Origin: Pseudosulfitobacter pseudonitzschiae
GTDB lineage: Bacteria > Pseudomonadota > Alphaproteobacteria > Rhodobacterales > Rhodobacteraceae
Length of the DNA: 64,000 bases
NCBI RefSeq assembly: GCF_002222635.1
Contig: NZ_CP022415.1
Coordinates: 2,170,001 to 2,234,000, forward strand
Reading direction: 5' to 3'
Shown here: piece by piece, positions 1 through 6,529 of the stretch
How positions within the stretch are numbered: the first letter of the stretch is position 1
How the letters are laid out: each line of letters begins with the position of its first letter
Notes under the pieces: model-generated
Seen by the model: only the letters and a program-made list of their open reading frames with translations
The model's database searches: none
Told to the model about the DNA's origin: nothing
Program-made: the position numbers and the translations under genes

Positions 1-234
1 CAGAAGTGCTGCCTCCAGCGGCGCACTGTCCCAGACCCCGTCGGCGATGAAATGATGCAGCTGGTCATAGCTTACCACCCCGTCCCGCGCCGCCATCGGC
101 TGCACGCTCTTGCGGTCGCCCGGGCCGATCAGACCCGCGACATAGGCCGGACACATCCGCCCTCGCGTCTTGTGCCCGAGCGCCGCAACAAACGGTGCCA
201 GCCAACCTTCCAGATCGTCCCGCCAGGTTCCCAT
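1..234 (-). CDS. IS701-type transposase, N-terminal part (runs off left edge)
   Basis: Translating leftward from the ATG at 232-234 gives 78 residues without a stop. They open MGTWRDDLEGWLAPFVAALG and continue with a KTRGRMCPAYVAGLIGPGDR segment, then a QPMAARDGVVSYDQLHHFI segment. I recognise this as the N-terminal region of IS701-family DDE transposases. The catalytic DDE residues and the 3' end lie beyond the window. The insertion sits just past the virB6-like stop codon at 383, so it separates that gene from whatever followed it. The terminal inverted repeat should lie between 235 and about 380; I could not fix it, though a TTAG at 336-339 fits the YTAR target of this family. Confidence 0.8.
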   Translation of the reverse strand, partial: MGTWRDDLEGWLAPFVAALGHKTRGRMCPAYVAGLIGPGDRKSVQPMAARDGVVSYDQLHHFIADGVWDSAPLEAALL

Positions 235-382
235 AAACCGCCAGCCTCCCTCAATGCTGGCTCCCTATGAATCACCCAAAACGTCCCCAGTGAATCCGGT
301 GAATTTCAGGTCAGCGAAAATCTGCCAAAGTAGTGTTAGTTCTCCCCTCGTTTATCGAAAATATATCTGCGGACGCCCCCGA

Positions 383-1426
383 TCACTTCCTGCGCAGCCG
401 CTGCACTCGCTCCGCCGCACGGTTGATCTGTGCCGCCCGCGAAGTAACTTGTTCACGCGTGTTCGTTATCGGATTCCTCGTGTAGGCAGCGGCATTCCCT
501 GTCACCGTCGATGCCGCCTTCTTGGTCTGTTGATAGGCTTTGCCGCCTGCAGCTCCGGCAAGACGGGACGATGCGCGGCCAAGCCCTGCCGTAACCATAT
601 CTTGAAGGCCGATGTTACCTGTAATCGCCGTCACAATCATGGGCACCATGGCTGCCAGCAATGTCGACAGGCACAGGACGCCCAGAACAGGCGTGACCTG
701 CCCGATAGATGTGATCGCCACGGGGTCGCCCACCAGATCAATGACGGCCCCGAGAAGCCCTATGACGGTCGCAAAAACCGCGGCGATGACGACGGGATAA
801 AATGAAAACGCGACGACCGCGCTCAACCATCGTTCAAAGTAGCCTTTTGACCAACTGAACATCGTGCAGAGGATCGCAAGCGGTGCCAGGCCGATCAACA
901 GGGTGATGACGATCCGGGAACCGACCATAAGAAGCGCCACCACGGCGGAAAATACTGCCATTAGAAGCCACACAATGCCGTTGATGACCGATCCCAAGAT
1001 ATTCAGCCGCCCCGCGGTTACGTTGGCGTAGTCTGCCACGCGGGCGAGAATATCATCAAAGGACGCAGCAAATGATCTGGGGCCACTCAAGGCATCACCG
1101 GTCCCGCTGACCACTGAATTTACCAGTGCAGCTGACACCCCGTCGAACAGGTCAAAAACAGCGTTTGCCAACGAGTTGAACTGACTCCAGTTTTGTAAGA
1201 AACCGGCAATCAGCACCATTTTCAGCGATGTGACAAGGACCGTCTCCTGTGTCATGGGCACCGTCTGAGAACCAAGGTTGATCAGCATGAGGATCACTGC
1301 AATCGTCGCTAGGATTTGCCCCGTCGAACCAAGCTGCGCCGCTACCTGGCCAAACTGCTGTTCTGCCACTCCATCCAGCACGCCGATGACGGATGTATAA
1401 ATCTTTTCAACAAATCCCATGCTCAT
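383..1426 (-). CDS. VirB6/TrbL-family type IV secretion channel protein
   Basis: This 347-residue polytopic protein resembles the VirB6/TrbL family, the inner-membrane channel component of conjugative type IV secretion systems. Hydrophobic segments lie near residues 38-56, 63-80, a dense block at about 145-200, then 205-235 and 245-270. A charged C-terminal tail ends AERVQRLRRK. I chose the ATG at 1424-1426 because it overlaps the upstream stop (ATGA) and follows GGGAGA; an in-frame upstream ATG at 1450 lies inside the previous gene. It is the last element gene before the insertion sequence, so virB7-virB11-type partners must lie outside the window or be lost. The family call is fairly secure; activity is unknown. 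Confidence 0.75.
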   Translation of the reverse strand: MSMGFVEKIYTSVIGVLDGVAEQQFGQVAAQLGSTGQILATIAVILMLINLGSQTVPMTQETVLVTSLKMVLIAGFLQNWSQFNSLANAVFDLFDGVSAALVNSVVSGTGDALSGPRSFAASFDDILARVADYANVTAGRLNILGSVINGIVWLLMAVFSAVVALLMVGSRIVITLLIGLAPLAILCTMFSWSKGYFERWLSAVVAFSFYPVVIAAVFATVIGLLGAVIDLVGDPVAITSIGQVTPVLGVLCLSTLLAAMVPMIVTAITGNIGLQDMVTAGLGRASSRLAGAAGGKAYQQTKKAASTVTGNAAAYTRNPITNTREQVTSRAAQINRAAERVQRLRRK

Positions 1427-1929
1427 TCTCCCATGATGATGGTTTGGCAAAGCTGTCCGAACTCAGACGCTATCGCCCGCTTTTCCTGCTGCATCGCGCG
1501 CTCGATCTCGCGCAGCTGTCGGCCCTGATCCGGTGTGAATTCTGATGCGCTGTCGTCTGGCAATTGCGCTAGAAGCTGCTCAAGTTCAGGGCGCATGTCA
1601 TCCCAAGATGGAAACATCAGATCACAGGAACACTGGCCCGCCGCAACGACGGCGCGGGACCTTTGCAGGTAATAATAGTCCTGCATAAGCCCTGTTTTCC
1701 ATTGGTATCCGCGTGGCTGGACCATGACCCAGCCGGGGCGAAAAGGGTGGTCGGGACAGAAGCGGCCGTTGAGCTTTTGCATATCGACATATTCAGTTTG
1801 GTCGTCCGTTGGTTTGGAAAATTCTGGGATCGTCAGGTCAGTGAAATCCTGTGGGGCGGCATCCTCCGCCGCTACCGACGCGGCCATGAAAAAGGCGGTT
1901 GAGATTGTGGGAATGAGTGTGAAATTCAT
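1423..1929 (-). CDS. Predicted secreted protein with four cysteines, upstream of virB6-like gene
   Basis: I do not recognise a family. The 168-residue product starts with a likely signal peptide (MNFTLIPTISTAFFMAASVAAE, cleavage probably after the AA near residue 20). The mature part has four cysteines: one near residue 58, a CSC pair near residue 100, and one near the C terminus. The last 40 residues are charged and probably helical. The start follows AAGGACA, and the stop overlaps the virB6-like start, so the two are probably translationally coupled. Position before virB6 suggests a periplasmic T4SS-associated factor (VirB5-like position, or an exclusion or lipoprotein-like factor), but that is inference from context only. 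Confidence 0.6.
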   Translation of the reverse strand: MNFTLIPTISTAFFMAASVAAEDAAPQDFTDLTIPEFSKPTDDQTEYVDMQKLNGRFCPDHPFRPGWVMVQPRGYQWKTGLMQDYYYLQRSRAVVAAGQCSCDLMFPSWDDMRPELEQLLAQLPDDSASEFTPDQGRQLREIERAMQQEKRAIASEFGQLCQTIIMGE

Positions 1930-1982
1930 GGGCGGGTGTCCTTATCTAGGGGGATCAAAGTTGGATCGGTTGGCGAAGGCAG

Positions 1983-3542
1983 CTATCGGCTGTAACCATC
2001 GGAGCGGGACTGTTCGCGGAGGTTTTCTAGTGATCGTTCAACTGCTTCTCGGCGGCTTTCACTAACCTCAAGCTGGTCTGCAACTGACCGTTGACCGCGC
2101 TGTAGTTCGAACCCGCGCTCAACAAGTCTTGCAACGCAGCCATTGATGCTGTTTGCGACTGAATGAGCGCCGACACGCAGGCGGCCAAACCATCCATCTG
2201 GTTCTGCATCCCGTCGGTCGAGCGCGCCTCTAATCCGTTCAATTCTTCGGTCAACGTTTCGCAAGCTGTCACCAACCGCTCGACGTACGCGAGCAAGTCG
2301 TTTTCCAATGCTGTCAGGGCCATGATTTTCTATCTCTCTCTGATCTTGAGGCACATGACCGGCGCTCTCGCCAGCGTACAGGTCTGCAATTCTGTTCGAT
2401 CCGGGTCCATGATCAGCCATGTGTGGTTGTCCCGCGTTATGCGGGTCAAACCCATGTCCTCGATCTCGGAGCGCGTCATGACTGCTGTCCAGAACAGGCT
2501 CGCCAACATCATCATCGCGATCCCGGACACGGCGATCCACAGGATCATCCAAGGCGATATCACCACGCAATCTTTGGCCTGACTGGTCAGCTCTCTGAGC
2601 CAGTTCCGGTTCTGCTCCATGAACCGTTGGGTATCGGTCTTGATTGTAGTCTGCGCGCTTTGCGCAATGCTGGTCATATTGGTCCTGAAGCTCTCCAATT
2701 GTGAAGCCATCAAGTCGGCATGCTCTTGCCGGATTGCGTCCATATCCGCGTTCAGCTTCTCGCTCAGCCGTGTCGGCTTGCCAGTCTTCATGAAAAATCT
2801 CTCCTTTCAAACGCCAGCGCTCGCCAGTTTCCGGATCAAGTGCGGTAAGGTAGGCCTTACCCGCGCGGGGGAGCTCGAAGCCCACATCGGTAAGGGCTTC
2901 GACCATGCTCGCGCGGTCGGTGATCAAGCCAACGCTGACTTGATCCAACACCCACGCATGCAGTTCGTCTCGGCCCTGGGCGCGGTGTGTGGCTTCGATG
3001 GGGTCGCGGACCTCTTGCGCGCGCGCCAGTTCCATCGGATCGGCCCAATCATGCGTCCTGTTCATCAGATCACGCAGACTGTCGAAAGCGTGCTGATAGC
3101 CGGGTGGTGCGATGTTCTGGCTGCGGCCAGAGGTCAGTTCCAAGCGCGGCGTACAGAAGTGCAGCTCAACGCGGTCCTCGTGGGTGTGGCGCACCCAGAG
3201 CATGTCATATTGCTCGGCGTCCATCCCGGCAAAGGCGAGGCGTTCGAAGGCGTCCATGACCTCAGCCTGCTGTGCTTCGTCAGGTGCGTCCATGGCGGCA
3301 AAACTGATGACGCCCGCGCGATAGGTCCACTGATTGCCGCTGGCGTCAATCAACGCCTCAGTGCGGGCCGGATCGCCGCGCAAAACCTCGGGCAACGGGT
3401 CGCGGGTTACGGTCATCGACTGACCATCTGCATCGCGGATCAGATCGCGATTGTCGTCATAGGCCAGCACCTTGTCCGCCACGAGGTAACCGACCGGACC
3501 AGCGCCCGCGCCTTTGCCATTGCGGAAGAACTTGATCAGCAT
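1983..3542 (-). CDS. MOBP-type relaxase, ColE1 MbeA-like
   Basis: This 519-residue protein matches ColE1 MbeA along its N-terminal 150 residues: GAGPVGYL near residue 13, an ELIDAS-like patch (ALIDASGNQWTYRAGVISFA) near 63, and QYDMLWVRHTHEDRVELHF at 111. It would nick one strand at oriT and pilot it into a recipient. ColE1 relaxases carry an H-E-N metal motif; here the residues are H119, E126 and H128. The start at 3542 overlaps the mobC-like stop, so the longer open frame upstream is not used. The C-terminal half (about residues 250-519) is Arg/Asp-rich, low in complexity, and overprinted by two genes in another frame, as in ColE1. Confidence 0.88.
   Translation of the reverse strand: MLIKFFRNGKGAGAGPVGYLVADKVLAYDDNRDLIRDADGQSMTVTRDPLPEVLRGDPARTEALIDASGNQWTYRAGVISFAAMDAPDEAQQAEVMDAFERLAFAGMDAEQYDMLWVRHTHEDRVELHFCTPRLELTSGRSQNIAPPGYQHAFDSLRDLMNRTHDWADPMELARAQEVRDPIEATHRAQGRDELHAWVLDQVSVGLITDRASMVEALTDVGFELPRAGKAYLTALDPETGERWRLKGEIFHEDWQADTAEREAERGYGRNPARACRLDGFTIGELQDQYDQHCAKRADYNQDRYPTVHGAEPELAQRADQSGQRLRGDIALDDPVDRRVRDRDDDVGEPVLDSSHDALRDRGHGFDPHNAGQPHMADHGPGSNRIADLYAGESAGHVPQDQREIENHGPDSIGKRLARVRRAVGDSLRNVDRRIERIRGALDRRDAEPDGWFGRLRVGAHSVANSINGCVARLVERGFELQRGQRSVADQLEVSESRREAVERSLENLREQSRSDGYSR
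2027..2323 (-). CDS. MbeD/MobD-like coiled-coil mobilization protein, nested in relaxase gene
   Basis: This 98-residue open frame lies wholly inside the relaxase 3' region (relaxase residues about 407-505) in another frame. It starts six bases after the mbeB-like stop, behind an AGAGAGA stretch. The product is rich in Leu, Glu, Gln and Ala with heptad-like spacing (for example ENDLLAYVERLVTACETLTE), so a coiled coil is likely. ColE1 places a coiled-coil mbeD at exactly this position within mbeA. The protein has ordinary amino-acid composition, whereas the overlapping relaxase tail is strange, which supports this being a true gene. Assignment rests on position and coiled-coil character more than on sequence identity. 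Confidence 0.68.
   Translation of the reverse strand: MALTALENDLLAYVERLVTACETLTEELNGLEARSTDGMQNQMDGLAACVSALIQSQTASMAALQDLLSAGSNYSAVNGQLQTSLRLVKAAEKQLNDH
2330..2791 (-). CDS. MbeB/MobB-like membrane mobilization protein, nested in relaxase gene
   Basis: A 153-residue gene lies entirely inside the relaxase gene (relaxase residues about 251-405) in another frame. It has a strong ribosome-binding site, AAAGGAGAG, nine bases before the ATG at 2789-2791. Residues 1-75 look helical and charged (LSEKLNADMDAIRQEHADLM), a membrane helix follows near 78-105 (WMILWIAVSGIAMMMLASLF), and the tail is soluble. MobB/MbeB proteins of RSF1010 and ColE1 also overlap their relaxase genes; MobB has a membrane segment, and both stabilise the relaxosome or link it to the secretion channel. 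The role here is inferred from that shared architecture. Confidence 0.75.
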   Translation of the reverse strand: MKTGKPTRLSEKLNADMDAIRQEHADLMASQLESFRTNMTSIAQSAQTTIKTDTQRFMEQNRNWLRELTSQAKDCVVISPWMILWIAVSGIAMMMLASLFWTAVMTRSEIEDMGLTRITRDNHTWLIMDPDRTELQTCTLARAPVMCLKIRER

Positions 3543-4009
3543 CGGCGCGCGGCCTCGATGATCTGTGCGAGCTGGCGCTCGATGGTCAGCAAGTGGCGGG
3601 CAACCGCCAGCCCATCGAGGTCCGCGCCCCGCACAAGCATCGCCCGGTTCAGCCAGCGGGCGATCTGGTTGAGGTTGCCACCGATGCGCCCGACGGCCAG
3701 CACCAGCGCCGGATCGACGCGGGGGACGGGTTTGCGACGGCGCGCTTCGGTTAGGCCGAGCGCCTCGCGCAGCAAGGTCGCGGCGGGCAGGCCAGCAGCC
3801 TCGGCCTTGGCGCGCAACTGAGCCTTCTCTGCGGTTGTGCACCGAAAGACGAAGGTCTCGGTCAGCGGCTCTTTGGTGCGGGCTTTGCCCGCGCCGGTGG
3901 GGTTCGAAGGGGAGGCGTGCCGCCCCTCGCAAGGTCCCGTGTCAGAAGCGCCAGCGTATGACATGGGTCGCCTTGCTGTTTGCGCTTCGGTCGGTCCGTT
4001 GGCGCTCAT
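3536..4009 (-). CDS. MobC/MbeC-like relaxosome accessory protein
   Basis: This 157-residue protein carries the signature of bacterial mobilization proteins MobC/MbeC: GRIGGNLNQIARWLN near residue 108, preceded by a TETFVFRCTTAEKAQLRAKA ribbon-helix-helix-like segment from about 50. Such proteins bind oriT and help the relaxase melt the nick region. The first 50 residues are variable, Pro/Ala/Gly-rich and not conserved in the family. The start overlaps the upstream stop (ATGA), and its own stop overlaps the relaxase start, so the genes form a tightly coupled operon in the ColE1 order C-A(B,D). Confidence 0.82.
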   Translation of the reverse strand: MSANGPTEAQTARRPMSYAGASDTGPCEGRHASPSNPTGAGKARTKEPLTETFVFRCTTAEKAQLRAKAEAAGLPAATLLREALGLTEARRRKPVPRVDPALVLAVGRIGGNLNQIARWLNRAMLVRGADLDGLAVARHLLTIERQLAQIIEAARRC

Positions 4010-4887
4010 GATCTGAGGCCCGCCGCTTGGATTTGCGCCTGAGTCACCAGCTTTGCGGCCAGCAACGCGTCGACTTGGCCCGGCGTGATGTGGCGGCAGA
4101 GCGGATGTTGATCTGTCACCCAGTCTGCCAAGCCCGCCAGCGCCTCAGCCTGTCTTGCCTTCGTCTCTTCACGGCTCCTGGCGATGTCCTCGATATAGGC
4201 ATGCCACCGTCCGGACTTGAACCAGTTGTCGGAAAAACAGACCTTCGACCGGGTGAAGCCCGAACTCTCGGTCGCATAGGCCTTCACGGCCTGCAACAGG
4301 TCCTCGACCTCGGTCCCGGCGTCCAAGGCCTCCCTGATCCACCTGAGGCTCTCCGCCTTCCGCCGCACCCGGTCTGGTGGATAGGCCGCCAACACCTTTT
4401 CAGCTACTTCACCCTCCGCCACCACACGCTCGCGCGTAGGTGGTTCTATTGTAGGTTCAATGGTAAGGTTCGTGTCTCGATTTGGGACTACCCCTGTCTC
4501 AGCCTTGAGACTTTTCCGTCGTGTTTTTGAGACGTTTCCCCCAGTCTCATTTTGAGACGCAACCCCATTCTGACCGCTGCCTCCGCCCTTTGAGCGGGCG
4601 CTGGGGCCAAGGGTAATATCGAGGTGCAACTCATACTGGTTCGCCCCTCGTCCACCATCACCGTCACCACGAGCATGCCGCGTGACAAGGCCGCAATCCT
4701 CTAACGTCGCCATATGTCGGAACAGCGTAGCGCGGCCCATCTCGCACTCGTCCGCCAAACGCTGAGCGCTCGGGTTGCATTGGCCCGTCTCTTTGTTGTG
4801 GAAATCCGCCAGTTGGATCAGCACAATCTTTGCCGCAGGCTTGAGGCCTTTGACGTTCGCGGCCCAAATCAACGCCATCCCGCTCAT
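4006..4887 (-). CDS. Winged-helix (HTH_36-type) protein, possible replication or transfer regulator
   Basis: The product (293 residues from the ATG at 4887) has an N-terminal winged helix: NPSAQRLADECEMGRATLFR followed by HMATLEDCGLVTRHARGDGD. The middle, near residues 110-150, is a low-complexity Gly/Ser/Thr linker. The C-terminal half is helical and carries a CFSDNWFKSGRWHAYIEDIA patch. Similar proteins sit at the head of mobilization or replication operons in roseobacter plasmids and are often annotated only as helix-turn-helix proteins. A role in replication initiation or control of the mob operon is inferred. An in-frame TTG at 4905 would add six residues; neither start has a strong ribosome-binding site. 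Confidence 0.7.
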   Translation of the reverse strand: MSGMALIWAANVKGLKPAAKIVLIQLADFHNKETGQCNPSAQRLADECEMGRATLFRHMATLEDCGLVTRHARGDGDGGRGANQYELHLDITLGPSARSKGGGSGQNGVASQNETGGNVSKTRRKSLKAETGVVPNRDTNLTIEPTIEPPTRERVVAEGEVAEKVLAAYPPDRVRRKAESLRWIREALDAGTEVEDLLQAVKAYATESSGFTRSKVCFSDNWFKSGRWHAYIEDIARSREETKARQAEALAGLADWVTDQHPLCRHITPGQVDALLAAKLVTQAQIQAAGLRS

Positions 4888-4910
4888 GGCTTTGAGCCAA
4901 CCCAAGCAGG

Positions 4911-4951
4911 GGTATCAGGTTTCCCAATGGTTCGACATATGTCCTGATACC
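4911..4951. promoter_or_regulatory. Inverted repeat upstream of the mobilization operon
   Basis: GGTATCAGG at 4911-4919 is repeated in perfect inverse as CCTGATACC at 4943-4951, with a GACATATGTC palindrome (4934-4943) just inside the right arm. The structure lies immediately upstream of the first leftward gene and about 40 bases from the tRNA fragment. It could be an operator for the winged-helix protein, part of an origin of transfer, or an integrase/excisionase arm site. Nothing in the sequence decides between these. Confidence 0.5.
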
Positions 4952-4987
4952 ATTTCAGGCCTAAGCGCTTGTTTTTTCGGGATAAGA

Positions 4988-5038
4988 GTCTGGATTGCAA
5001 ATCCGCGTACAGGAGTTCGATTCTCCTACTCGCCTCCA
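4988..5038 (+). tRNA. 3' fragment of tRNA-Cys (GCA), attachment-site scar
   Basis: The sequence from the anticodon arm (anticodon GCA at 4997-4999) to the encoded CCA (5036-5038) is a good tRNA-Cys 3' half. The T arm is AGGAG-TTCGATT-CTCCT at 5011-5027 and the acceptor strand is ACTCGCC at 5028-5034. No matching 5' acceptor strand (GGCGAGT) or D arm lies upstream, and the outermost anticodon-stem pair fails (C4990 against C5006). So this is not a functional tRNA. Such 3' fragments are what tyrosine-recombinase elements leave at the end distal to the intact tRNA. Identity probably begins near 4992. Confidence 0.8.
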
Positions 5039-5107
5039 CACTTTTTTCAACAACTTACACCGAACACTTCATGCAGCGCATGAGCTATGCGGTGCCCCGC
5101 CTGACCG

Positions 5108-5704
5108 TCACGCCCCCTTGTGCGTGAACAGCCGGTACACATATACGATCGCAAGTCCGGCAAACAGCAGGTTGCTTACCGGATTGATCCAGTCCGAGAC
5201 CAGCGCAAACTGGCTGCCCAGCGCATAGCCCGCAGCGGTCAGCAGGGCGACCCATATCACGCTACCCACCAGTGACAGGGCCAAAAACCGTGTTATCGGC
5301 ATCCCCGTCAGCCCAGCAGGCACCGAAATCAATGTGCGCACGCCCGGGATCATCCGCCCAATCAGAACCGCAAGATTGCCGTGGCGCTCGAACCAGTCTC
5401 GCGCGCGGTCGTAGTCGGCTTCGGACATGGTCAGCCAGCGCCCGTAGTTCACGATCAGATCGCGCATGCGTTGGTCGCCCAAGCGGACCGCGGCCCAATA
5501 CCAAAGCGTGGTGCCCAACAATGACCCAAGGCTGCCTGCAATGATCACACCCGGCATGGTCAGTTCGCCCTTTTCCACCAGAAATCCGCCCAATGGCATG
5601 ATCACTTCAGACGGGATCGGCGGAAACATGTTTTCGCCCAGCATCAGCAGGAAAATTCCCGGCAAGCCGGATTGCGAAATCAGTCCTGTGATCCAGTCAA
5701 ACAT
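5108..5704 (-). CDS. DedA-family membrane protein
   Basis: This 198-residue polytopic protein has the DedA hallmarks: GENMFPPIPSEVIMPLGG near residue 23, with its acidic residue and proline pair, and GRMIPGVRTLISVPAGLTGM near 115, with the conserved Arg. DedA proteins support membrane homeostasis; several are reported to act in undecaprenyl-phosphate or phospholipid flipping. The start is three bases after the stop of the metallophosphoesterase gene, so it is the last gene of a three-gene operon with a lipid kinase, consistent with a lipid role. It is the first chromosomal gene beyond the integrated element. Confidence 0.9.
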   Translation of the reverse strand: MFDWITGLISQSGLPGIFLLMLGENMFPPIPSEVIMPLGGFLVEKGELTMPGVIIAGSLGSLLGTTLWYWAAVRLGDQRMRDLIVNYGRWLTMSEADYDRARDWFERHGNLAVLIGRMIPGVRTLISVPAGLTGMPITRFLALSLVGSVIWVALLTAAGYALGSQFALVSDWINPVSNLLFAGLAIVYVYRLFTHKGA

Positions 5705-5707
5705 GGT

Positions 5708-6529
5708 CTACTTCTGTTGAGTAATCGGAGTGCATTGGGTCCAGCCATCCACATCGCGGGTAAAGCTGACCTTCTGGTGGTGATCAAAGCTGCGGGTGCT
5801 TTCGACGGCAGCAAAGCGTTCCACATGCACCAGATCGCCATCAAGGTGCAGCAGGTTGAAATCATTCGGTTCCCCACGGACGCGATTTGACAGGCCGGTG
5901 CCTGCGTGAATCTGGATGACACCGCGGTGCACTTCGATGTGCGCAAAGGTTTCGGCACGCCAACTGTGCAGATGCCCCGACAGCACAATGTCGGTGCCCG
6001 CCTCGCCCAATGCCTTGATCGCCGCACGCGCACCGCGCATCAGCTTCTTGTCTTCCCCCGGCAGATGTTCCAGCGGATGATGCACGACTACGATGCGCAT
6101 GGCGCCTTCGGCAGCATCCCGAAACCCTCGGCGCACGCGGCGAATGTCCTTGGGGCTAAACCATCCGCGCTGGATGCCCAGCGGGTTAACAGAATTAATC
6201 CCGACGACCGACGCCTGCGGTGTATGCACCACAGGTTGCAAATCGCGATTGATCCAGCTGCGATAACGGCGAAAAGGCCAGACCACACGTTCAAAAAAGT
6301 TATACAGCGGCGTGTCGTGATTGCCGGGCACCACCAGCGTCGGCCCGTCGATGGCATCGATGAACGTGCGCGCCTGCTGAAACTGCCGGGCGCGGGCGCG
6401 TTGTGTCAGGTCACCGGAAATCGCGACCAGATCGGCGTCCAACCCGTTGATCCGTTCCAGCAACGGCGCCATCAGTTCGGGACGGTCGCGACCAAAGTGC
6501 AAATCGGACAGGTGGATGATACGTTTCAT
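5708..6529 (-). CDS. Calcineurin-like metallophosphoesterase (CpdA-like)
   Basis: The 273-residue protein carries all motifs of class III metallophosphoesterases: DLHFG at residue 9, SGDLTQ near 38, GNHD near 68, VVHHP near 147 and GHLHS near 180. These residues bind two metal ions. The class includes CpdA-type cyclic-nucleotide phosphodiesterases and UDP-diacylglucosamine hydrolases. Its start overlaps the stop of the diacylglycerol-kinase-like gene (ATGA), and dedA follows three bases after its stop, so a lipid-linked substrate is as plausible as cAMP. The substrate cannot be read from the sequence. Confidence 0.85.
   Translation of the reverse strand: MKRIIHLSDLHFGRDRPELMAPLLERINGLDADLVAISGDLTQRARARQFQQARTFIDAIDGPTLVVPGNHDTPLYNFFERVVWPFRRYRSWINRDLQPVVHTPQASVVGINSVNPLGIQRGWFSPKDIRRVRRGFRDAAEGAMRIVVVHHPLEHLPGEDKKLMRGARAAIKALGEAGTDIVLSGHLHSWRAETFAHIEVHRGVIQIHAGTGLSNRVRGEPNDFNLLHLDGDLVHVERFAAVESTRSFDHHQKVSFTRDVDGWTQCTPITQQK

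Larger units (their letters stand above)
1..5038. mobile_element. Right-hand part of an integrated conjugative/mobilizable element
   Basis: Everything left of the tRNA-Cys fragment looks like imported DNA: a winged-helix gene, ColE1-type mobilization genes, a VirB6-like T4SS channel gene and an insertion sequence, all transcribed leftward. The right boundary is the 3' end of a tRNA-Cys copy (about 4988-5038), after which ordinary chromosomal genes begin with dedA. The left end, the intact tRNA-Cys and any integrase must lie outside the window. Seen directly: gene content and tRNA fragment. Inferred: that this is one element integrated at tRNA-Cys. Whether it is self-transmissible cannot be judged from this part. 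Confidence 0.7.

Noticed and set aside
2619-3821. A 400-codon open frame on the + strand across the relaxase and mobC-like genes
   Set aside because: It is antisense to two genes with clear family motifs, and its product is Arg/Ala-rich with no recognisable domain. It is a by-product of GC-rich codon use.
4981-5038. An intact tRNA-Cys gene
   Set aside because: Only the anticodon arm to CCA is present; the bases upstream contain no D arm and no strand complementary to the acceptor ACTCGCC.
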